DNA from: Pseudomonadota bacterium
GTDB taxonomy: Bacteria > Pseudomonadota > Gammaproteobacteria > Burkholderiales > Burkholderiaceae_C
Assembly (NCBI GenBank): GCA_030538085.1
Contig: JAUNUR010000005.1
Coordinates: 1-64,000, forward strand
Length of the DNA stretch: 64,000 nucleotides
Direction of reading: 5' to 3'
Shown here: positions 30,783 to 38,351 of the stretch, piece after piece
Layout: each line of letters starts with the position of its first letter
How positions within the stretch are numbered: the stretch's first letter is position 1
Notes under the pieces: generated by a model
Database searches by the model: none
What the model was told of the DNA's origin: nothing
Seen by the model: the letters and a program-made list of their open reading frames with translations, nothing else
Made by a program: the position numbers and the translations under genes

Positions 30783-32267
30783 ATGCCCACCACCTATTAC
30801 TTGCGCGTTGAGGGGGTCAACCTCTCGAATTTCGTTTTCGACACTGACCAGCTTTCAGTGATCCGGGGCGGTAGCCTGCTGCTCTTGCATGCCATCAAGA
30901 AGGTTGCTGAATCCAGATTGAAAGCGCTTGCCGATGCGGAACTCACCCAAATCTCCACAGGCGCCTCGGTCGGACTGTTCTCATTTGTTCTGGATGACCC
31001 AGCAAAAGCGCAGGAGGTGGCGCAAGAGGTGCGCTCATTGTTGGTCAAAGAAGACCTGCAGCACGCCACGTTTGTTGTGGATTGCGTTCCACTTCATCCT
31101 CCTGAGAGCTTTAATCAAATTAGCGAAAAACTGATCGCCCTGAACCGATGGCGCCAGATGCAATCTCCTTCGCTGGCCATTCCTGTCTCGGCGGATATGC
31201 CTGCAACCCAGCCCTGCGCTTGGGATGGTGTGCGCCCGGCAAACCCAAGCCCACGGAGCCCCAGACCGGTGCTGCTGGCCGACAGCACCTGGGCACGTAG
31301 AGAGTATGGGCGCAAGTCCAAACACACGTTCTATCAAGAGCAGGTAGAAGCGGAGCCAACAGCTAAAGCGCTGCGAGCCAATCGCTGCTGGCCTCAGTCT
31401 TTCGCTCAAGATTTCAACAGCTTGTCGCAAAACCCTGCTCAGGGCAACCTCGACGGCAAGCTGGCGGTGTTCTATGCCGACGGCAACAGTTTTGGCAGTC
31501 ACCAACGCAAAGCCGAGACCCCCGAACAGCTTCAGCAATGGGATACGACCATCAAGCAATTTCGACGTGTCATGCTGGCGAATCTGCTCAATGCCATTCA
31601 AGACGATCCCGAATGGCTGATGGACGATGGCACACCACGGTTCGAAACCCTGCTTTGGGGTGGCGACGAACTCATGTTCGTCGCACCTGCTTGGAAAGGG
31701 ATTGAATTGACCCGCCGCTTCCTTGACCTAACAGGCAACTGGCGCTATCCCACTCAGGCGACATCTTTTCTGACACACGCCATCGGGCTCGTGTTCTGTC
31801 ACCACAACGCGCCTATCCATCCCATCCGGGACCTCGTTCAACGATTGGCCGATGCTGGTAAGAAGCGCACGCGGGCTGAGAGTACGGTGACTTATGCCGT
31901 GCTGGAGTCGTTTGACCATATCGGCACGGATCTGGCTACCTACATGCGAAGAATTTTCGCAGGGCGGTTGTCTGACAAGGACCGGGTTTTTTTGGGGGGG
32001 GAGTTTGAGACCTTGTGCAACCATCTTCCCGCTATTCGCGCGTCACTGGGTCGAGGCAGGGTTTACGATTTTTTACATGACAGCTTGCAGCCGCAAGTGT
32101 CTGCTGCGCCGGGAGAGGATCCAGTTTTCGAGCGTCTGTGTCATGACCTGAATGGCACGGCGCTGGCGTCTGTTGAGGCCGTTCACGACCTCCCATCATC
32201 TCCCCTGGCCGCCTGGGCACATGTGGCTGAGTTGTGGGACTACGTGCCCGAGCCCCAAGCCCAGTAA
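30783..32267 (+). CDS. cas10: Cas10-family type III CRISPR cyclase subunit lacking the HD domain
   Basis: Large subunit of the effector, 494 residues, much shorter than typical Cas10 (about 750-1000). It begins directly with a palm-like region (FDTDQLSVIRGGSLLLL, residues about 20-36). A second palm carries KLAVFYADGNSFG with Asp233. The catalytic turn is LLWGGDELMF with Asp295 and Glu296, a GGDE variant of the usual GGDD. No HD-type nuclease motif precedes the palm domains, so it should not cut DNA through an HD site but could still make a nucleotide second messenger on target binding. No zinc-binding CxxC pairs are visible. It lies in a tight operon between cas6 and the first RAMP gene. Confidence 0.85.
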   Translation: MPTTYYLRVEGVNLSNFVFDTDQLSVIRGGSLLLLHAIKKVAESRLKALADAELTQISTGASVGLFSFVLDDPAKAQEVAQEVRSLLVKEDLQHATFVVDCVPLHPPESFNQISEKLIALNRWRQMQSPSLAIPVSADMPATQPCAWDGVRPANPSPRSPRPVLLADSTWARREYGRKSKHTFYQEQVEAEPTAKALRANRCWPQSFAQDFNSLSQNPAQGNLDGKLAVFYADGNSFGSHQRKAETPEQLQQWDTTIKQFRRVMLANLLNAIQDDPEWLMDDGTPRFETLLWGGDELMFVAPAWKGIELTRRFLDLTGNWRYPTQATSFLTHAIGLVFCHHNAPIHPIRDLVQRLADAGKKRTRAESTVTYAVLESFDHIGTDLATYMRRIFAGRLSDKDRVFLGGEFETLCNHLPAIRASLGRGRVYDFLHDSLQPQVSAAPGEDPVFERLCHDLNGTALASVEAVHDLPSSPLAAWAHVAELWDYVPEPQAQ

Positions 32268-32278
32268 GGAGCGCCCGT

Positions 32279-34141
32279 ATGAGCAAGGTATACAAATTTG
32301 CGATCTCCCTGCGGCTGCGCGCTCCTTTCCTGACAGCTGCTTCCGAGCCAGGGCGCTTGGGACTCGATAGTCCCTTGCTCCGAGACCATCGCACGCGGGT
32401 TTGTTTTCCCGATAGTCTGATTCGCGGCAAGCTTCGTCAATCATGCACCGATTGGCCCCACCAGTTTTGCACGCTACGCCCCTTGCTTGGCCGCTCGGAC
32501 GATGTTCCCCGGGCGCTTCTGGTCAGCGATTTCGTGGTTACAGAGCCTGTGCCCAATTCGCCGCGTGGCGCCATCACCCGCGCAGCGCACGAACCCGACG
32601 GGAGTGGTGCGATCAAGGCTGGTGCCATGCAGGTCCTGGAGCAGCCTTGGTTACCGGGAACCGTGGTCAAGTTTGAGGGTGCCGCCCATGCCATCCTGAA
32701 AGATGACGATGTGGCCAAGCAGTTAGAGCGCGAGTTGTGTCAGGCCCTGCTCCTGGTGGGCTCGTTTGGCGCTGAGGCCAGCGTTGGCTGGGGGGCATCA
32801 GCAGCAGGGAGCAAGGCAGAGCCATGCCCCGTTGAAGTAAACATGTCACGGCTCATCGCCAAGCCCATTGGGCTGCCACCTGAAAAGGCGCTGGCAGTAA
32901 CGCTGGTACTGGATCGTCCCTTCCTGGTCACACGCCCCGGTCCAACGCCCAACCGCTTCGATAGCCTGGGCTTCCTGCCTGGCAACGTAATCAAAGGGGC
33001 ACTTGCGACCACGTGGGCGCAATGGTTTGGCCAGCCACCAGGCGATTGGTTCAGCCAGATGCGCATCACTTCCGCACTGCCTGGCAACGACGGCATTCGC
33101 CCGCGCGCGATTCCGCATTCCTTGGTGGCATCGAAGCAGGTGGCGTACGACGTGGCCTTGGTGGACGGCGCCTGTCTCATCCATGGTGAAGCCCCCGAGT
33201 TTTCGATCGATTGGAAAATATCTCCCGAGCCACCGTCCCTTGCTGAGCGGCAGGGCGTTGCGCGGTCGCTTGATGAGTACTTTCACTGGTCCCGCCCAGG
33301 ACAAACCCTCCGTGTCCGTACCGCCATTGAGCAAGACACGCGCACAGCAAAAGACGAGCATCTGTTTGCTTACCAAATGGCACTGCACGAGAGCAAACGG
33401 CCCGATTCACCGCCGGCTGATGAGGACAAACCGGACAGCAGGCAGCCTTCTGAAGACTGGCAAGCACTGCACTTCCACACAACGATCCAGCTCCCTTCGG
33501 ATTTGCCGCCAGATATCAAGCGCAACCTTGAGTCGTTGCTGGGCACCGGCATCCTGCATGTGGGCAAGACGCGGGCAATTGCCCAGGTGCATGACATTCA
33601 GCCCTTGAAGTGGCCCGATATGCCATGGCAGCCGGGGCGGGATGTGGTGCTGGTGCTCCAGTCCGATGCGTTGCTGGACTCACCCGGTGACGAGCCGCCT
33701 GCCGACCGGCAAGCGCTGTTGGCGGCACATGCCCGCTTCTTTTCGGATCTGTCCGGTGGGTGTCTGAAACTGGTACGCCAATTTGTTCGACAGCGCCTGG
33801 TCGTGGGTGGGCGTCTTCATCGCCGGTACGGCAGCCAAGCCCGCAATCAAATCGGGACTTATCAGGCCTGGACGCTGACCGAAGCCGGTTCGGTGTTTGT
33901 GCTTCGTGCCGTCGAGGAACGGCAGGAACAAAAAGTTCGTGACGTGTTGTCTCGCTGGATGGCGCACGGTTTGGGCACTCCCTCCTTCTTTCCCAATGAA
34001 TTGCGCAACTGGGAATTCAATCCCTATGTGTCCGAGAACGGATTTGGGGAGGTTCGCATCAACGACCCCGAGCACCGGTCCTGGCGGCCACCTGAAGAAA
34101 GCACCATCGTTTGCAGCATTGAAGCGGAGAAGACTCCATGA
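32279..34141 (+). CDS. Double-RAMP type III CRISPR backbone protein
   Basis: A 620-residue RAMP-superfamily protein. The ATG at 32279 follows AAGGAG. The first RAMP domain (residues 1 to about 200) has LGLDSPLLRDHRTRVCFPDS followed by LIRGKLRQS. This lines up with the Csm3 pattern of a catalytic Asp just before the P-x-I-PGSSLKGKLR segment, so Asp30 is a candidate target-RNA cleavage residue. The second RAMP domain starts near 200 (ALAVTLVLDRPFLV, then RFDSLGFLPGNVIKGALA). Near the C-terminus a Csx10-like segment is present (VVGGRLHRRYGSQARNQIG). It overlaps the next RAMP gene by four bases (ATGA). Csx10, Csm3 or Csm5 descent cannot be separated by eye. Confidence 0.75.
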   Translation: MSKVYKFAISLRLRAPFLTAASEPGRLGLDSPLLRDHRTRVCFPDSLIRGKLRQSCTDWPHQFCTLRPLLGRSDDVPRALLVSDFVVTEPVPNSPRGAITRAAHEPDGSGAIKAGAMQVLEQPWLPGTVVKFEGAAHAILKDDDVAKQLERELCQALLLVGSFGAEASVGWGASAAGSKAEPCPVEVNMSRLIAKPIGLPPEKALAVTLVLDRPFLVTRPGPTPNRFDSLGFLPGNVIKGALATTWAQWFGQPPGDWFSQMRITSALPGNDGIRPRAIPHSLVASKQVAYDVALVDGACLIHGEAPEFSIDWKISPEPPSLAERQGVARSLDEYFHWSRPGQTLRVRTAIEQDTRTAKDEHLFAYQMALHESKRPDSPPADEDKPDSRQPSEDWQALHFHTTIQLPSDLPPDIKRNLESLLGTGILHVGKTRAIAQVHDIQPLKWPDMPWQPGRDVVLVLQSDALLDSPGDEPPADRQALLAAHARFFSDLSGGCLKLVRQFVRQRLVVGGRLHRRYGSQARNQIGTYQAWTLTEAGSVFVLRAVEERQEQKVRDVLSRWMAHGLGTPSFFPNELRNWEFNPYVSENGFGEVRINDPEHRSWRPPEESTIVCSIEAEKTP

Positions 34142-37100
34142 CGCACTACCAGTACCGCTGGCGTTTGCTTGCAACGCTGACCACGACTTCGTCGATGCAT
34201 GTCGGTGACGGCGGAACGCGGACCGTTCCGCTGGCGGACAAAAAGGTGCGGGTCAGCACCATCCATGTCGACCATCGTGGCAAGCCCTGGATTCCAGGCT
34301 CTTCCATCAAGGGCGTGTTGTTGGCGCTGGCACGCAAGCGGGGCATGGAGGCCGGTCTTTTGAAAGCTCTGTTTGGAAGCAGCGCGGCCGAAGCCGGCAG
34401 CGCGGGCCTGGCCCGCTGGATGGGCGCGACCTGGACACAACCGCCGACGTTTTCTGACGGCTGCGCGCCCGCCTGGTATGACGCTGGGCGTGGCACCGCC
34501 ATCGATTTCGGAAACCGTATCGACCGGGACAAAGGCACGACACTTGACCGCCACCTGTTCCATTTGGACTACGTGCCGCCGGGAACCCGCTTTGAATGGG
34601 AGGTCGTTGTCGAGCACCATGATCTCGCGCAAGGCAAGGAACTGGTCAGATGGGCCCGCGCGCTCATGGCATCGTTCGACGGTGCCTTCGCATCCCCTGG
34701 CCTGGGTGCCGATGCAAAACTGGGCTGGGGGCGCTGCTGCCTCAGTGGCCTGGAGGTGCATCACTTCGGGCCGGAAGAAATGGCCGCATGGATACAGGGC
34801 ATTGGCGCGCAAACCTGGCAGCAGGCCGCAACTTGTTGCACGCAAAACCCGGACCTTGTCGCCAGTCCTTGGTCTGTGGACAAGAGCGCGAGCTCCACCG
34901 AGCTGACGCTGAATGTTCGGATTGCGATGCAGGAGTTGTATCTCTCCAACGACCCCAGCCATGTGACCACACAGCGCCAAGATGGCGTGGCGCAAGCCCA
35001 TGTGGCTCGCCGTGACGGAAAAGGCAAGCCGGTTCTCAGCGAACGCAGCCTGCACCACCGCCTGCGGGCACAGGCTGAGCGGATCCTCCGAACCCTGCAC
35101 GTTCCCTGCTGCGCAGCGGGCGGTGTGGAACCCTGTGGCCCCGTCGTTCGGCTCGATCCCGAGGGCATGCCCTTGCACCGACGAAACGAGAGTGATCAGC
35201 CGGTTTGCCTGGCCTGCCAGATGTTCGGGGCGGTTGGGTGGCAGGGCCGAGTTGGCTTGTCAGGCTGGCACGCGGCTGATCCGGGCTCAGCGCACGAACA
35301 GGACTTCATCGCCCGTGACCGCCTCACGGGAGGGGTCTATCGCAAGTACAACGCCATCGGATGCTGGAAGCCGGTCTTTGAAGGCCGCCTGCATTGGCCG
35401 CGTAACTGGAGTGATGCCGCGCAAGGGCTGTGGCTGCTCACCCTGCGCGACCTGGCAGAAGGTGATGTGGACCTAGGTTGGGGCACACGCAAGGGCTATG
35501 GAGAGTGCCGAGCCACCGCCAGGAATGAGGAAGGGAATGCAGAGCCCCTGGTCAACGCCGCTTTGGCAGCGCTGAGCGCGTTGGCCGATCCTTCCGGCAA
35601 CGTGCTCCTGCAAGCCTTGCGCGCCCTTCGTCCGGAAGCCTCCGCTGACGTCGCGCCTCCACCAGCGCCGCCCAATCCTCTGCCTCAAGATACCAGCTCG
35701 CCTGGCCCGGTTGGTGGAAATCCGGTGGGGCCGCAAGCCTTCCATCCTCCACACCATTTTTTGCCAATTGAAAGGGCCGCCACGACGCTGACGGTTGACG
35801 ACTTTCAAACACCTGAAAAATGGAACGGTGCCGATGGCCCGGCCAAAGATCACAGCCACGGCGCATACGGCGCAGGCCTGTTCAGCGGCACCCTGCGCTG
35901 CAGCGTGTGGATTGAGCAGCCGACCTTTGTCGGAGGGAGGCGAACACCCGCAGCATGTGCTCCTGGAAAAAAGGCAGCCGCAACGCAGAGTCACTATCAG
36001 GTTCCCCAGCCACCCTCTGAAGAAGGGAGTAACTCAAACGCAAACGCTGGTGCAACCCTGGCCATTCCTGCCACCACGCTCAAAGGGCTGATCGGCAGTC
36101 TGGCAGAAGCTTGCAGTGGGTCTGCGCTGCGTGTGTTGGATACCGAGCGGATCATGAGCTATCGCAAGGGCATGACGCAGGCTTTGTCGGCCCTTGGCCG
36201 AGTTTCGATAATGCGCGGCAAGAAGACGGGGGAAACCCGTTTTGTTCTGGAGCCGCTGTGCCTTCCCGTCACCCCTTATCAAAACGAACAGATCCGTATG
36301 CCCCAGAATCCCGGATTCGCGACGGTTTTTGGGGCTGACAATGTGGCGCGGTTTGCCAAAGCTTATGTTGGCCAGTTGTGCGCTGACCCTGAAGGTCTGG
36401 CAAAGGACAAAGCAGGCGTTATTGTTCCTACACTGCGCTCGAACCTGCCTGGGCCGGTGCCTTCCCCGCAAACCGACTGGCGCTACGTCCAACTGAACGA
36501 GCGGCCTCCCCACTTGACTGCTGCCGGCGGACAGTTTCTCGGCTGGCGCCTGGACCTAAAAGCGCCTATTCTGGATCATGCGGCCTGGCGCGAATTGGCG
36601 CCTAACGTGCGAGTAACTTACACCTGCGGAGTGATCCGCGCGTTGGATCTGGTGGGGCGCATCCCCTACGATGACGTGCCGAATAATAAAAAACACGAAA
36701 TTTTTGTTCCCGTGCCTTTGGCTAATACGCCTGGGCCGATACCAGAGAAGCTGCACATTCCACCGCATGTGGTGGAGCGCTACCATGCCTTGGCAAAAGA
36801 ACGCTTCGAAGCCACTGACGGTCAATATCCTCTCCTGCCTCTGGGTGCACGGACAAGCTACCCGAAGGATCCCTGGCGTCTGCGCAGCGGGGATTTGATC
36901 TATTTCGATGTTGATCAAAAAGGCACAGAGGTAACTGAACTCTCCCACTCCATGATCTGGCGTGCACGGGTAGAGAACCCAGACCACAGCGCCGCCACGG
37001 TCGCCGACTTTCTGACTGGCCCACCTTCAGCACGGCGCGCGGATCGTGTGGAGCTGCTACCTTTCCATCCGAGCCGAAAAACGGTAACGCCCGTTGAAAT

Positions 37101-38040
37101 GCTCTTGGGTTTTGTCCAGGATGGAACAGATGCGGCTGGCCGTCAGGCTCCGGCTTTTGCCGGCAAGCTGCGCTTCAGCACAGCCCTTCCCATTAATGGG
37201 GCGTCAGACGATGAACGCCCGCTGAGGGGCGGGGTGCCCGTGACGTTAAAAATCCTGGCCTCGCCCAAATACGGCAGCGGCTATCTGCGTCCTCGGAACA
37301 CCCGCAGTGGTGGTTATATAGCTAAAAGAGATGCAAACCCTGAAACGCATGAGCTTGCCGGGCGACTCAAGATGGCGGTGCATCATCGCCCACCCAAGGG
37401 CAATCAACCGCCTTGGGCTTCGGCTGCACCGAACGACCATGTGGAACAAAAGGTCATCGTTCACCCTTTGACCCAGGGGCGTTTTCACTGGCATGTGCGC
37501 TTTGATAACCTGAGCAAAGACGAATTGGCACTGCTGTGCTTCTGCCTACGGCCAGACGATGCCTTCCGTCACCGGCTGGGTTTGGGTCAGCCACTGGGGC
37601 TGGGGCAGGTGCGGATCGAGGTGGATGCCGTTGAACTGGTCGACAGGGTAAAGCGCTATGGCGCAGACCCGCTGAATGCCCCGCGAAGCCACACCAACCT
37701 CGAAAATGCGCAGGGTGAAAAATATGATGCTGCGGCCTCTGACTGGCAGCGCGCCTGGGCTGCGGCATATGCTGGCAACAACCGTTTCACGAAAACCAAG
37801 CGTGCCCTGCGCCTGCTGGGCGATCCCGCGCGAGTGGTGGCACCCACCCATTACCCGGCGATTGTCGGCCAAGACGCACCGCCGGAGACCGACGGTTTCG
37901 AGTGGTTTGTCGCCAACAACGATCCTCTCCAAAATAATGGCCAGCAGTTCCTGACCCCACTGGATGCCGCAAAGGATGGCTGCATGCCCACTCTGCAAAA
38001 GCTATTCACGCAGCAAAAGCCACATAAGCAAAGAAAGTAA
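34138..38040 (+). CDS. Giant multi-RAMP fusion protein of the type III effector
   Basis: A 1300-residue protein that fuses at least three RAMP (Cas7-like) domains. Domain A (residues 1 to about 240): MHVGDGG and PWIPGSSIKGVLLALARKRG. Domain B (about 260-480): LTLNVRIAMQELYL, PVLSERSLHHRLRAQAERIL, CLACQMFGAVGWQGRVGLSG and a glycine-rich loop GWGTRKGYGECRA. A Pro-rich linker follows (about 500-560). Domain C (about 560-1300) is long: SGTLRCSVWIEQPTFVGG, LAIPATTLKGLIGSLAEA, and the late loop HRLGLGQPLGLGQVRIEV. It resembles TIGR03986-type RAMP proteins. The upstream SD is GGAGAAG. No separate Cas11 small subunit gene is present, so that function may lie inside this chain. No canonical catalytic Asp is evident before the PGSS motif of domain A. 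Confidence 0.8.
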   Translation: MTHYQYRWRLLATLTTTSSMHVGDGGTRTVPLADKKVRVSTIHVDHRGKPWIPGSSIKGVLLALARKRGMEAGLLKALFGSSAAEAGSAGLARWMGATWTQPPTFSDGCAPAWYDAGRGTAIDFGNRIDRDKGTTLDRHLFHLDYVPPGTRFEWEVVVEHHDLAQGKELVRWARALMASFDGAFASPGLGADAKLGWGRCCLSGLEVHHFGPEEMAAWIQGIGAQTWQQAATCCTQNPDLVASPWSVDKSASSTELTLNVRIAMQELYLSNDPSHVTTQRQDGVAQAHVARRDGKGKPVLSERSLHHRLRAQAERILRTLHVPCCAAGGVEPCGPVVRLDPEGMPLHRRNESDQPVCLACQMFGAVGWQGRVGLSGWHAADPGSAHEQDFIARDRLTGGVYRKYNAIGCWKPVFEGRLHWPRNWSDAAQGLWLLTLRDLAEGDVDLGWGTRKGYGECRATARNEEGNAEPLVNAALAALSALADPSGNVLLQALRALRPEASADVAPPPAPPNPLPQDTSSPGPVGGNPVGPQAFHPPHHFLPIERAATTLTVDDFQTPEKWNGADGPAKDHSHGAYGAGLFSGTLRCSVWIEQPTFVGGRRTPAACAPGKKAAATQSHYQVPQPPSEEGSNSNANAGATLAIPATTLKGLIGSLAEACSGSALRVLDTERIMSYRKGMTQALSALGRVSIMRGKKTGETRFVLEPLCLPVTPYQNEQIRMPQNPGFATVFGADNVARFAKAYVGQLCADPEGLAKDKAGVIVPTLRSNLPGPVPSPQTDWRYVQLNERPPHLTAAGGQFLGWRLDLKAPILDHAAWRELAPNVRVTYTCGVIRALDLVGRIPYDDVPNNKKHEIFVPVPLANTPGPIPEKLHIPPHVVERYHALAKERFEATDGQYPLLPLGARTSYPKDPWRLRSGDLIYFDVDQKGTEVTELSHSMIWRARVENPDHSAATVADFLTGPPSARRADRVELLPFHPSRKTVTPVEMLLGFVQDGTDAAGRQAPAFAGKLRFSTALPINGASDDERPLRGGVPVTLKILASPKYGSGYLRPRNTRSGGYIAKRDANPETHELAGRLKMAVHHRPPKGNQPPWASAAPNDHVEQKVIVHPLTQGRFHWHVRFDNLSKDELALLCFCLRPDDAFRHRLGLGQPLGLGQVRIEVDAVELVDRVKRYGADPLNAPRSHTNLENAQGEKYDAAASDWQRAWAAAYAGNNRFTKTKRALRLLGDPARVVAPTHYPAIVGQDAPPETDGFEWFVANNDPLQNNGQQFLTPLDAAKDGCMPTLQKLFTQQKPHKQRK

Positions 38041-38351
38041 AGCAGCCCGGTACACGACTATTGCGCAACCCAACCATGCCCAGAGCCAGGGTACCTAAAG
38101 AAATCCAATGAATTGCAAAAAGTTTTCTTGAGAGGTTTTCAATCATCACGACAGCGCGGGCCATCAGAAAATCCCCTCACATTCCCTCGTCATTGCAGCG
38201 AAATCCGCCATCCATGGGGCGTCATCTTGACACGGCCTTTACCCGTGTGGATTGCGGCCTTCGCCGCAATGACGGGAGGAGGTGAAGATATGACATAGGT
38301 TGTCCTGAATTACGAAACTCTCAATAACCACCCGCGATACCCCACACGAAC
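38041..38351 (-). repeat. Modular dispersed repeat between effector and adaptation genes
   Basis: The 311-base gap has no gene. Bases about 38050-38125 match module 1 of the copies at 53244 and 56193 (CAACCCAACC...AATCCAATGAATTGCAAAA...TTTTCTTGAGAG). Bases about 38126-38331 are module 2 in the opposite orientation to those copies: it begins TTTTCAATCATCACGAC and ends CCTGAATTACGAAACTCTCAA. The core holds the CGTCATTGC/GCAATGACG inverted repeat. Confidence 0.75.

Noticed and set aside
34138..38040. Type III-E Cas7-11 (gRAMP) assignment
   Set aside because: A Cas10 gene and a second RAMP protein are present and no caspase-like TPR-CHAT partner is found, so a III-E call is not justified.
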